The notes beneath the pieces were generated by a model, which was not told where the DNA came from, did not search any database, and saw only the letters and a program-made list of their open reading frames with translations. The translations under genes were made by a program, and so were the position numbers. A DNA stretch of 64,000 bases from Lycorma delicatula (taxonomy: Eukaryota; Arthropoda; Insecta; Hemiptera; Fulgoridae): assembly GCF_047948215.1 (NCBI RefSeq), contig NC_134456.1:198288034-198352033 (forward strand), in the 5' to 3' direction. Within the stretch, counting starts at the first letter, position 1. Every line of letters begins with the position of its first letter. Positions 49,885-61,784 of this stretch are shown here, piece after piece.

Positions 49885-49899
49885 AGACAAAAAAAAAAA

Positions 49900-51787
49900 G
49901 TAAAAGTTTTAAAAAGTTCCTAATAAACAGTAATTACAAAATTATTGAATTTAAGTTATCATTAATGATGCAAAAACTACACTGTTGAAAAACAACAGGG
50001 GAACAACATATAGCCTTTTGAAATTCTGGAGTATTTGCAAGCTCAAATCTAGTGAATATCTTGATTAGTATAGTCAGAAATGGGGAAAATTTGCAATCAT
50101 TGTTCAAATTTTTTTTCCCGTATATTAATTTATTATAGAGATATACAAAAATACTAAATTTCACTGAACTTTAATTTCAAAACTATTCTTTCTTAATGTG
50201 CACTTACACTGTAAGAACATGTATACAAATTTTTATCAATTTATCTTCAGTAGTTTTTGCTGAACATTGATTGTGTAGCAGTCATGACATGTTGTGTGTG
50301 TGTATATATATATATATATACAGACACACGCAAACACACTGTTCCTTCAGATCTAGTGATGATGGTTGACAATAAAATGGCCACCTAAATTTAGATTTGA
50401 AGTAAAATAATTCATAAATGGTTTTTGAACATTTTCTTGTTTTCTAATTTCCTTAACTGTTTAGCATAGCTCTTTGTATTTAATATTAAATTAACATTAA
50501 TATATATTAGTATATTAGAAAATAACTACTAACAAACCAATGATCAGTGCTATATGGTATTAAAAAGGTAATTAACTCCATTATGTTGACTAAGCAAATC
50601 AGATAATTAGTAAAACAGAGTATTTTATAAAAATTAGAAGTAAATAAATTATTACATAAACAAATAAAAAATTACCAAATTATTTTTCTCCACAGAAACC
50701 ATGCAAACCAAAAAGAAATTCATAATCATTAGCAACTGTTAGACATCCCAACTGCAAAGTTTGCCAAGGTATTAAACTGGCACTTTAATATCTAGTACAG
50801 ATTTTTCATTGCCATTTTTCACATTGCCACATTTCAATACCATTCTGGCTTCTCCAGAATGTCTTTGCAATTCAATCATAAAAGTCTTATTTTTATTTTC
50901 GTGATAACTTTTAATACAAGGCACAAAAAAATTTCTAAATTTTTTAAAATTTTGGGGCCCCTTACGAATGATCCTTTTTTATTTTTTTATAATGATAACC
51001 AAAATAATATTTAAGTATTAAAATTGCAAGTGCCTCTGAAGAAAATCAAAATTGGTTTATTTGGGATATCCCCCTAAAAAAACTTTGAAAAAAATTAATA
51101 AGATCAATGCCTCATATATAGAAATATTTTAACCAAATTTGAAGATAATCAGTTTGGTCAATCCTGAGATATACTGCCAAAAGCACTGTTATACACATAT
51201 GTACACACATTCATATGGACACACATTCATATGTTTTTTAGCTATTCTAGCTACATTCATCAGAAAAGTAAAAACGAATGTTAAGATAGTAATTAACTAC
51301 CTTATATCTCACCTTAAGTACAGTATAAAAGCGATTAAAATAAAATAGATAGATAATTTTAGTTAAAATATTATTAACATGATAAATTTGGTATAATCAT
51401 TTGATAAGAATTAACTAATGATATTCTTGTCTAATTTTACACATTTTGTGAATCATTGTTGATTCTTTAAAATACCGTTAATCAGGCATAACTTCTTGTA
51501 CGCTGAACAGGCTGGAAAAGGATAAATGTCATAACTTTTTGTATGTTTAACAGGCTGGGAAAGGATAACGGTACTACTGACAGTAAAGGTGCAAAAAACT
51601 TTATTCCTGAACTGAAGACATAAGTAGTTCGAACAGTACAGTTTTATGAAATTAATTTGAACAGTACAGTAATCTTCTACATGTACAGTACATTGATGTA
51701 ACTTTTCTGCTTGCTATTGGCAAATGGCTTTAATGATGTAAATTTTATTTATAATTTACTTATCAAATTCTATTATAACAAAAATTA
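49900..51787. other. Spacer with dispersed repeats
   Basis: Contains the repeat at 50010-50300, a (TG)n(TA)n microsatellite at about 50294-50321, and a two-unit tandem repeat of period about 42-43 bp at 51488-51568 (each unit around CATAACTT(C/T)TTGTA...AACAGGCTGG). No gene was recognised. Confidence 0.5.
50010..50300 (+). repeat. Dispersed repeat P (inverted copy at 56505-56900)
   Basis: Shares blocks with the reverse complement of 56505-56900: GTGAATATCTTGATTAGTAT, AGTCAGAAATGGGGAAA, CAATCATTGTTCA and CTTCAGTAGTTTTTGCTGA. It ends beside a microsatellite. Confidence 0.6.
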
Positions 51788-54153
51788 CACAGGTCAACAA
51801 AATTAAGTAATTTGAAAGTTGTTTGCAATCTGGTAACAGATTTTTATGTTTTTTGTGCATTGATTTCAAATATGGCCACCTTTTTTTTCTATCACGTAAG
51901 AATTTTTGGAAAAAACGCATATTGTATACTTATTCCTTATGAAAAACGTAATAGGACACTTAAAGAATTTTTTTACATTTTCTTACCACTACGAAGACTT
52001 GTACTGCCTTTTTCATTTCTTTTCAAAGCTTCTCAGGCCAATTTTTTGTTATAGTCAGCTTGCAAATCATCTCTGTGGATGCACCAACAGTAGTCTGCAA
52101 TCATGTTCATATTCCACCCTGTCTTCACTTACGACACCAAGATTCTTGGAGAAGTAATCAATATGAGAATGCAGAAAATGCATCTTCAAGATAATCGAAC
52201 AACTCAAGTCTTGGAATTTCATTATCATGTTTTCTATTATACATTTAAAATTTAGGTCCTTATTGTTCCCAAGAAATTTCTTTCAGACTTCTTTAAATGC
52301 TTTTCATGCTTCTTTTTCAATGTCCTCCATTTTGGTTAAAAAGAATTCATCTTTAAAAGTTTTACAAATATCTAGACCAGTGAAAATGCCTTCTTTTACT
52401 TTGGCTTCTGACAGTGGTAAAAACTTATGGCATATACATTTAAAACACTCTTCTTCTTTAGATAGAGCCTTTACAAATTGTTTCATCAATCCCAGTTTGA
52501 TGTGAGGTGGAAGTAGGAGGACTTTCCATGGATCAACAAAACTTTTCCATACTAAATTTTTTCTCAGAAAAGAATGTGACCATTCATTTTTGGTTCAATG
52601 TTCTTTCTTGTCTCAGCTGTCCCATTCAACAAGAAGCAGGGATGATATTTGATGTATCCTCCCTGCTGCCCAAGAAGCATAGAAATTACTTTTAGGTCAC
52701 CATATTCATTACTTTAAGGCATCCATTCATGATCGCAATATTTCAGTTTGACGAGAACTAATTCTAAATTCTCTTAGCATTCTTTCAGATGCACAGAGTG
52801 TCTACCGGCACTGAAGCATATGTGTTGCCATTATGAAGAATAACAGCTTTGAGGCTTTTTTTCGGACAATAAACAGTCTCCATTCATTCACATCATACTT
52901 TATGTTCAACTATTCCATTACACCAGGAAGATTGTAACAATAAATTAATCTTCCATCTTCAGAAAAGTTAAGGAATAAAAATTTTTTCTCTGTTTCTGTA
53001 CCATGAGAAAGTGCTGCCAGGGGACCAGTAAGCTTTTTCTTTTACTCTAGATCCTAAAAGTTCTGTTGAAATTTTATGAAGACTTAAATCTCTAACCAAA
53101 TCATACAGTTCATGCTGTGAAAAACATTGTGGTTCAGAACTATCAGAAATAAAATCAACATCATCATCATCATCGTCATCATCCTGCAACTCTGTATAGT
53201 ATATCTTCTAGTTTTTCTGGAACTGAAAGTACAGGTTCACCAAATAACAATTTAAATACACAATTTCTTTCTTATTTTTTTTTAGATTGAAGCCTTGTAC
53301 ATTACAAGGACAAAAGTAGCAACCACCACTGTATTTTGTGGTTCTCTCCAGATCATTGGTTCTCCAAACTGAAGACTTTTTCTTACCTTTTGTCCACTTG
53401 AACAGCTCTTCCACACAAGCAGAACAAACTGTATGAGGGCCCATGTTTTATCTTGATCACAAAGTTTTACTCCAAAATAGCCGCAGTACACTTTTTTTTT
53501 ATCAAAGTCTGTAATATTTCTTTTTGCTGTTTCTTTACCACAAACTCCCCACAAATGTAACAGAAGTTATTACATGAATTAATACAACCCCTTGAAGCCA
53601 TTTCAAAATATAAAAACACAAGGACAGCACAAATAAAATAACTTTAAAAAATGAAAGAAAACTAAAAAACTGTAGAAGATTTAGAAAAATATTTTTAACA
53701 CTAGCAAAACCTTTCAAAACAATTTTCTAATTGTAACCGATTTATATTTACTTCATTACAGTGAAGGGGAGTAAGAATGAGTGAGTCAGCACCTTAGCTA
53801 ATACATTGACAAAAATGACTCATTAAGTCACTCTAATAATCATATTAAATTATCTTATTTATTATTCACTCATCTTATTGTATCAAACCAAACTTATGTA
53901 CACTACTTGTATTCATTCCATACAACCAAACTAATAATACAGTATAAAAAAAATTAACACAGGCCTAATTTTTTATTTGACTTTTTACAAATAAAATATA
54001 TCGATCATCAATTTTGAGAATATTAAAAACATTGATTTAACTAAAAAATGGTATGTGATGGAATTTTTTGACTATTTTTCCTGAAACCAGCACACAAAAA
54101 TCTATAAGAATCAGTTATTAGTTTTCAAATAACGTTTTCATTGTTGACCTGTG
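51788..54153 (-). mobile_element. DNA transposon with TIRs CACAGGTCAACAA, family not identified
   Basis: 2366 bp. Both ends carry a perfect 13-bp inverted repeat CACAGGTCAACAA (51788-51800 and, in reverse, 54141-54153). Imperfect similarity continues inward for about 70-80 bp (for example AGATTTTTATGT against AGATTTTTGTGT). TTA flanks both ends (51785-51787, 54154-54156), compatible with a 3-bp target duplication. The interior holds one decayed minus-strand gene starting at 53601. The end structure and encoded protein indicate a cut-and-paste element, but I cannot place it in a named superfamily. Confidence 0.7.
51830..53601 (-). pseudogene. Decayed Cys-rich ORF of the TIR element (putative transposase)
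   Basis: Starts MASRGCINSCNNFCYICGEF at 53601. Cysteine pairs FCYIC, VCSAC and CYFCPC suggest an N-terminal zinc-binding module. An acidic run of eight Asp near 53180 follows, then CFSQHELYDLVRDLSL, ELLGSRVKEK, TFSWYRNREK, IKLGLMKQFVKALSKEEE, LSEAKVKEGIFTG, KKFLGNNKD and MHFLHSHIDYF. Frameshifts are present near 53495 and 53440, and more follow. From memory this matches a multi-copy hypothetical protein family of arthropods and cnidarians. Its location inside TIRs suggests it is, or was, a transposase. The catalytic residues could not be assigned. Confidence 0.6.
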
Positions 54154-55970
54154 TTATTTGTAAATGTGAAATATGGTTTTTGTTTTTAGTCATCAGTTTT
54201 GCGCAAGATTAGAGCTTACACAGTTCAGTTTACAATACTAAATAACAATAATTAAAATTAAATATGAAAGCGTGAAATACAGCAGCAGCAAAATCCAAGT
54301 ACAAAAAATGCAGCAATCATGACCCATATATTCATAAATATTTGTAAGTAAACATAGAATTTAATAATAGACAACAATAAAGAGCACCAATCGTACAGTA
54401 GTTATGATCTAAAGTCTGTATTAAGAATATGAATACTAGAATTAATAGCAATTTACTGCTGTTAATTTAAAAAGAATCAAGACTCAAATATTCAAAATCA
54501 GATAAACAAAAATGTATTATAGTTTTTGTACAAATGGAGGTAAAATTTAAAAAGCAATAAATTGATTTTCTTAGGATAAAAAATAAAAATAAATATATAG
54601 TAGAATGCCAGAATGTGACTAACAAAATTAACAATGTAGATGATAACACAAAATTTTGTTGACACAAAGTAAAATTTTGAAATGCTGCAATAGTATAATG
54701 AATATATAAACACTACCGTCCCGTTTGTGAAGATTTCCTTAATTTTTTTCAACTAGCATGATTATTTACTTCAGAATTGATTTTATAGCAACTTTTATGT
54801 GTATCTTTCTTCACACCACCAGTCTCATCAAAGTCTGTGGTTAAACAGTTACTTTTTTCTTTTTAAAAACCAGTTACACAACCTTTATTACACATATAAT
54901 TTTTTTTTAATATGACCTAAGCATAAATTTCATAACATTCTTGATAATTCAAATTCCAGTCCCATTTCAACAGTTCAAATGAATATTGTAAGTTGGACGA
55001 GTTGATTTTATCACTGAGTTGCAAATAATAAACTCTCTACGATTTAATGGAGCACAATACTTCTAGTATAGAAAGATTTTGTTTAAGGGACATTCATATT
55101 AATTTTTAAAATAAAAATATATTTTTTTAAGTTACATTCTGTTTGTTTACTCCTGAAAAACTAGACTTCTGAAAAAAAATTAGGCTAAATTATAAAATAC
55201 AGGTAAAAATGTGATAGGTTTGTAACTATCTGATCATTAGTAGAAACCTCTTTTCAAACAGATATTGAATGCAAGATGCTAGACACTACGTATTTAAAGA
55301 TACTTTAATTTACATATATTATTTAATACACACTTTTATTCAAAATTTAAAAAATTCGGTCATTAAACCCTTGAAAATGCCAACTGATTTAATAGTAATT
55401 ATAGATATTTGTATAATTATAGTGCAATTTCAGTTTTTTCATTTGCATAACAGAGAGCCTATTGATTGATATAGGCATTTATCTGAAGGAACCGACCAGT
55501 TCATTCGTTACAGAGAAACTTTGTCATTAAGAGCTCTATTATAGACAGTTTCCTATAAATGAAATACTACTTTTCATGTACTTAAAAAAAATAAAACAAT
55601 TTTAGAAATGCAGAATAAAAACATACGTTGTATTATTACTATTCAATTCAGTCTAATTTTAATGTCTAGTTCTCATGTTAATTTTATATTATTCAATTCA
55701 TTTTACTACTAATCTGAGAGTCATTTGATAAAATTCTACAAATAGTAAAACTAATTTTGTATTTTAATCCTCAACAGTAACTACTCATCATTTTCTACCA
55801 GTCATTTCTTTCTTCATTTGTTTTTCCTTTTCACCAGAATATTAAGAAGGATTGGGCAGAAATGCTGATGTTTGTAGCAACAATAATAATATTGAAAATA
55901 ATGACAACTGTATACAACTAATCAACCTATTACCATAAGTAATGGTAAAATTCTTATTAACAGAAGAAAA
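54154..55970. other. AT-rich spacer, nothing recognised
   Basis: No gene, RNA or repeat was recognised. Confidence 0.5.
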
Positions 55971-55974
55971 TTAC

Positions 55975-56160
55975 AAAGGAAGGTTAGTAGTACAAATTCC
56001 GATCTATGGAGCAATATTGATGCTGTTCCTACAAGTAGAATTTTTACTGGTGCCAGTTGTGTGAAAACAACCAATTTAGAGCCATCTGTAACAAAATTTG
56101 AATTTTTCTATCACTATATTGATGATGATATCAAAGAAAAAAATAAAAATAAATTTACAA
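55975..56160 (+). pseudogene. Possible piggyBac N-terminal fragment
   Basis: A plus-strand frame reads DLWSNIDAVPTSRIFTGASC, then TTNLEPSVTKFEFFYHYIDD. It resembles the start of the piggyBac transposase core (PxxxxFTG...Nx(x)P...FxxF(x)D). It is a short fragment without ends or the catalytic residues. Confidence 0.35.
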
Positions 56161-56504
56161 TCAATAAAAAATTTCCAAGCATGGGCACAGGACAAACTAT
56201 CTCCTAATCCAAATCAAAATATGTAAAATTAACCATTTTGACAGAGGGAAGTTCGTATTTTCGTTTACACTACTGTAAGCATTCATCAGTGCTTGATATG
56301 ACATATGATTTAACAGAACTAAAATGTTTTTACATGGCAAACTATCCAAATATTTTGTCAGAGAATTAGGTTTTGTACAACCTGTTAAATCAACTGCCAA
56401 ATATTGACCCTAATTAATTAATAAGTGACCATAATTAATTAGATTTTTGTTTTAGACGCTTCAGTGAGGGACTTAACAATTAAAATATATCTCTGTGCCT
56501 GTAA

Positions 56505-56900
56505 AGAAACTTGTCCTGACTGACTTACTGATTCATCAGTGCTCAGCAAAAACCACTGAAGATTTATATGTTTGTTTCTCTTAAACCGTAAGTGTACAAC
56601 AAGATAGGATTTTTTTAAATTCTGAGTTTAAAGGGTTAAAATGGAGTAAAAATTTTTAATTTAATATTTTTTTTTTATTTCTTAGTAACAAATGAAGAAA
56701 TAAACTTGATTTTTGGTGATGTAATCTTCATGTGAACATCTAAGCACGAAGTTCTAATTATTTTGAAATATGATCTTGAAAGGGGGTGAAGAAAGGTAAA
56801 AACAATGTGAACAATGATTGAAAACTTTCCCCATTTGTGACTATACTAACAAGATATTCATTAGAGTGGGGCTTGCAGATAAATATCTAAAAAAATTTTC
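56505..56900 (-). repeat. Dispersed repeat Q (inverted copy of 50010-50300)
   Basis: In reverse complement it matches repeat P, with AATGAATATCTTGTTAGTAT, AGTCACAAATGGGGAAAG and TCTTCAGTGGTTTTTGCTGA. It contains extra internal sequence compared with P. Confidence 0.6.
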
Positions 56901-57168
56901 AGGTTCTTTTCGAATTTTGATTTTGTAAGGGCTGCAATGGTGTATGGCATGGAGGCTCAACCAACACAGCCACTGTTACTAAAAGTGCAACATGACTGGC
57001 TGCACCTGTCTCCAGTTACTAAACTAAAAAACATAATACAAACGTAATTAAAAGTTTAAAAAAAAAAAGAGGAAGAAGTATGGCCAGTTCCTAGTGGTGT
57101 TTGTCAGATTACACTACGAACCAGGTAAAACACATTTTTACCTATACGAAGTACGGTTAACCAGTTAT

Positions 57169-57183
57169 AACTAATAATAAGAT
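57169..57183. repeat. Target-site duplication, left of SINE copy 2
   Basis: AACTAATAATAAGAT occurs here and exactly at 57478-57492. Confidence 0.85.
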
Positions 57184-57477
57184 ACCCACCGGGTTGGTCT
57201 AGTGGTGAACGCGTCTTCCCAAATCAGTTGATTTGGAAGTCGAGAGTTCCAGCGTTCAAGTCCTAGTAAAGCCAGCTATTTTTACACGAACTTGAATACT
57301 AGATCGTGGATACCGGTGTTCTTTGGTGGTTGGGTTTCAATTAACCACACATCTCAGGTATGGTCGAACTGAGAATGTACAAGACTACACTTCATTCACA
57401 CTCATACATATCATCCTCATTCATCCTCTGAAGTATTATCTAAACGGTAGTTACCGGAAGCTAAACAGCAGGAAAAA
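57184..57477 (+). mobile_element. tRNA-derived SINE, family 1, copy 2
   Basis: About 294 bp. It matches the SINE at 3375-3670 along its whole length. The A box TGGTCTAGTGG and B box CGTTCAAGTCC are close to consensus. The body contains GTGTTCTTTGGTGGTTGGG and the tail CATCCTCTGAAGT...GGAAGCTAAA. Perfect 15-bp target duplications flank it. The intact boxes and duplications suggest fairly recent insertion. Confidence 0.88.
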
Positions 57478-57492
57478 AACTAATAATAAGAT
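57478..57492. repeat. Target-site duplication, right of SINE copy 2
   Basis: Exact copy of the 15-base word at 57169-57183. Confidence 0.85.
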
Positions 57493-59759
57493 GGAGGCTG
57501 ATTGTTATGGAACAAACATTTTTAGATGATTCAAAGTTTTGGTTCTTGTACTGACCAACTATTCCTCTGAAGAAATTACAATATAATACTTTATAAACTG
57601 AACAGGTTTTAGTTTTTATTTGTCATTATTATTCACATGAACATGAATTTAATGAACACAGCAAGGTCTAAGCAGTAAAGACTTCTGGCTAGATGGGAAG
57701 GGCAAGTGAAGCAAGCCATGACCAGCTTAATTAGGTAAAGTTATAATTAGGTAGTTTTACAAGTGTAGATCGATTAATAACTTTCACTGACGAGAAAATA
57801 GCTGCATATTTAGCCTAGTAAAGTGAAGGACAATGAAAAGAAGAAAGAATACAGATGTACATATATATAACAAAAAAAAGAAGAAACAAAATTTTCAAGC
57901 AGGTAAAAATTAGAAAATTTTAACAGCTAGTAAATAATAAAATTATTCTGCAATTAATCTTGTTGAATAAATAACCAAAATGTACAGTTTTTTTCCTCAA
58001 AACGTAATCTAATTCCAATATTCTGAATTTCTGTAGACCAAATCTCTTAATATTTCAAAATAATGAATGATAAAAAATTTAACTTAGAAATGAAATGTAG
58101 TACTATCATTTATTTCATAATAATTATTATCAATTATTATAATTATGTAGAATCATTAATAATTTGTGAAAAAATATATGGTTGTATATTTATTTCCAAA
58201 ACAATGTTAGATAAATATTAAGTGACAACAAAAGCCAACTCTTAAAAACATTAGTATAAGTTGTTAATCAAATCAGATAGAGAATTAAGCTGCACAAACT
58301 AGAGGAATGGATAAATAGAAACAGTGTAAATTGGCAGACATTCTATGACATTACTAAAGCATGATTAAAGTTGACAAACATGAAATAAGAGATACTAATG
58401 AAGCAAGAAATACAAGTTATTTTGTTTATGGTACTGGTACTGTACAAGTTTACTGGTATTGTAGAATACAAGTAAACTACATACTTGTGACATAATACTG
58501 TAATTACATAAAGCAGTTTACTGTTTTAAGTAATGATTTTATAGATAAAAGAGCCTACAGGTACAATAAGAGAATTTAACTTTTATTCATTATTAGTGTT
58601 TAATGTTAGGAGTATTTCATTAATTAAAAAAACTAAAGTTCAGCCTTTATTCTGTATAAGAATATAAAATATTAACAAACAAAAATGATTAATAAAACTA
58701 CTTTTAGTTAGCAAATTGATATATTTAAATAGATTATGTTTTTTGATGTTACTCATATAATCCCTACTGCCATTTCAAAAAAATTTACTAAATAATAGTA
58801 ACATTAGTAATAAAAACAAACAAAACCAATAAAAATAAAATAAATTACTTAAAATAAGTAAGAAATAAGTTATTTATAATATAAAATTGGTTACATTATG
58901 ACATAAATAGTAACTATTTTATGTGTTCACTGCCTATTAGAATGTATGAAGGATAGTGCACACTCCCAGTCAGTCTTGGTTATATTACCTAGGGTATATG
59001 ATTCTGTTAAATCTATTCCATAAACAACAGGTTTCCAAAGTGTATATTATGGAAAAATTTAAAAAAAATTAGTTTGCATTAAGAAAAAAAGTGCAGAAAA
59101 AAATCACATAGGAATTGTTATTTCTACTTAGTTAATTCACAACATTTGCTTGAGTAAATTTCTAAAGTACTGCTAGATATTTGATAAGTTGAATTACTGA
59201 ATCATTAAATTATTAAACATTAAAATGTCATTTTACTATTTTTGACTGTTAATAAAAATAAATATTGCTGAATACTGCAGTAATTTATTATAATTTAAAT
59301 AAATACTGCTTTTGCATAGTTTTATTTTTTATCCAATTGCTTAATAGATAAGTAGATAATAAAAATACACCACAAGTGCAGGTTGCTGAAGTGGAAGATG
59401 AAGAGGAAAAATCTGTCATTAGTAAATGTAATGTATGTAATCAAACAGATTACTTCAACATGTCAGTACAAAGCAGAGATTGAGAAACAAAATTCTCTTC
59501 AGTATTTATTCTAAAAGAGAACTAAACACATCAAAAAAATAAGCTGTTTTAATTCAGTATCGTAAATGAAAAAGCCTGTGCACATTTCATTTGGTATTGG
59601 TTTGAAAATTTTGGATGGGTGAAAGATGAGCTTATCATCAGATAGATATACAAGGATTATCCCAACATTATAATTATATTAAATAATGAATCACGTAAAA
59701 TTTGTTTTTCTTTTTAACAGATTGTGTTAAGTATTACAAAATAATTCTTTATGAACAAG
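57493..59759. other. AT-rich spacer
   Basis: No host gene was recognised. A short frame near 59380-59470 (AEVEDEEEKSVISKCNVCNQ) may be the decayed N-terminal end of the hAT relic that follows. Confidence 0.4.
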
Positions 59760-60455
59760 AAAAATTAAACGACTGAATTGTGTTGCTAAATGCATGGATA
59801 ACACACAGGCTGTGTACCTAGCAACATATAATTTGAATTCTTAAGCTAAATCGAGATGCACTATGGACTCATTGCAGTCTTCACAAAAAAAAATTGTCTC
59901 AAAAGTTATGGCAGAAGAATTGAAATGTACTTTAAACAGTACTATGAAGATTGTAAATGCCATTGAAATTTATGATATGCTTATTTAAAAAATTATGCTT
60001 GGAAATGGATAAGCCTACGTAAATTGTTTCTATTGCATAGTGAATTGCACTGACTGTTGAGGAAAAAATATTCAAAATTTATTAACTTATGGAAGAAGTT
60101 GCAATGTTGCTAGATAGATAAAATGAATATGAAAAATTATAGTGAAAAATTTATTCTGAAGCTCACATAAACAGCACATATTCTCCGATTTTATAAACTC
60201 AGTAAAGTATATTTGAATTTCTAAGGGTAGGATGGTACTGATATATTTGCTGTGCGCAATAAAATGTGAGTAGGATTTTATTACAAAATTTTCATTACGG
60301 GAAAAATATTCAAGATTATTAATTTGAGATTTGAGTCTTTTGAAACCTTTATAACCAAAAATAAAATAACTCACGTGATGAAACCCAACTGAAGATAACA
60401 TGCATGATAGTTGGGCATTTAAATTCATTGAAAGCATTTTTTGGTTATTACTTTT
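59760..60455 (+). pseudogene. hAT-type transposase relic (SCAND3/FAM200-like)
   Basis: Plus-strand frames in order: LNCVAKCMDNTQAV; then CTMDSLQSSQKKIVSKVMAE, followed by KCTLNSTMKIVNAI; a broken LLHSELHWLLRGK block near 60030-60065; SEKF and SEAHINS near 60145-60175; and MIVGHLNSLKAFFGYYF near 60400-60450. This is the order of the hAT-derived proteins that contain the LH(T/S)EVRWLSRGK motif. Stops and frameshifts are abundant. The 154-codon open frame on the other strand (60087-60551) is an antisense shadow of this relic. Confidence 0.6.
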
Positions 60456-61784
60456 GCTGAAGAAATGAAATACAGTGAAAATAAAGTACGAACAGTGAAA
60501 CAATTGCAGTGATATTGGAGATACATACTGTAATATCAACAAAGGTAGCATAATAATTAATTGATCTTTCAGAACATATCTTTTTGAAAATTAATTCTGA
60601 CTGAAAAAACGTTAATACAGTTTAGGTTATAAGGGCAAAACATGCAATCATCTCTTCCCATCTCTGAAAAGTGTTACTCCCTTTTACCACGTCATACGTG
60701 TGGAAGTTTGGTTTCCATATTGACGGTGATTAAAATAGATTTAGAATTAACTACAATAATCAAATTCATCGCACATTAAAATGACTAACAACCATCGAGT
60801 AAACCATTAAGGATAATAATATCAGACATACAAAAAAAATATCCAAAATAAATTTAAATCTCATACATCCAACTGGATGTTGTGGTATTTTTAAACCTGT
60901 TATTATATTCAGTAGCTGGATTAATATTTTTTAACTAAATGTATTAAATAAAAACCTGAAAAAGCAATATTTTTATTTAGCCCACTTCTGCCTCTTTGTT
61001 ACAGGTAACAGACAAAAAATTTCAATTTTTAAAGTAGGATTGAAACCATAAAAGTTTGATAAATGGTGTTACAAATTATACTGCTATTAATGGAAACTGA
61101 TCTTTCAGATCATTATTCAAAAATACAGCAATATACAATTGAGTTACTCTTAGTATGTCAGCAGTAGTTAACAGGATATGTCGAAACTATCAGATGATGA
61201 AGCTAATAATGAATAAATGAAAATAGATGACTAATGTCAGAGAAAAGCATTGAAAATATCATTAAAACAAAATAAATATGAGTACAAAGATACACAAACT
61301 ATTAATTCTATAAAATTATGATTTAGAAAACATGCAATTTTTAATGTAATCAGCTCATCACGCAAGTCCAGAGATACACTAATAAATAAGATGGTTAATA
61401 TTCACAAAAATAAATAAATTTTTAGACATAACAAAACAAATATTAAGATATTCAGAAAAGGAAAATGGAAAATAAAATATGAACAATTCCATCATCTCAT
61501 AAGCAGAAAAACAATAAAAATAACATTTTTTGTACATACTGTTGCGATAGAAAAGAAACAATAACACTCTGTTAAAGGCAAAAAAAGACTTTGTATAACC
61601 AGTGGAAATAAACAGTAATTATAAATATTATAAAATGGAAATAAATTGTAGTAAGATATTCATAATTACGAATTTGGTGTATAACTACCATAAGAGGCTA
61701 TAACAAGAAAATGAAAACTCAAATTCACTATGTTATGAAAGATATGCTTCGCATGTCAGTAGCAACAGAATGATAATGACTTGC
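60456..61784. other. AT-rich sequence, probably intronic
   Basis: No further gene or repeat was recognised. If the GC donor at 61784 is not used, the frame of the neighbouring exon would run on to a stop at 61728-61730. Confidence 0.4.

Larger units (their letters stand above)
46581..49899 (+). mobile_element. RTE-like LINE, copy 2, full length but inactive
   Basis: About 3.3 kb on plus, the inverted counterpart of copy 1. It starts AAAAATTAGTTTATTAGAAG and ends AAATGACTGAAGAC plus an A-tail. It encodes endonuclease then RT, with the same five lesions as copy 1: frameshifts near 47105, 47518, 48894 and 49610, and a palindromic insertion with stop TAA at 47647-47649. No target duplication was found by eye. 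It lies ~10.5 kb from copy 1 in the opposite orientation. Confidence 0.87.

Noticed and set aside
60087..60551. 154-codon minus-strand open frame as a host gene
   Set aside because: The opposite strand carries ordered hAT transposase motifs, and the minus-strand product is hydrophobic, low-complexity and unlike any family I know.
61728..61784. Read-through C-terminus ASHYHSVATDMRSISFIT as the certain end of the poly-Q protein
   Set aside because: A consensus GC donor precedes it, so it may be intron. It is kept only as an alternative in the exon entry.
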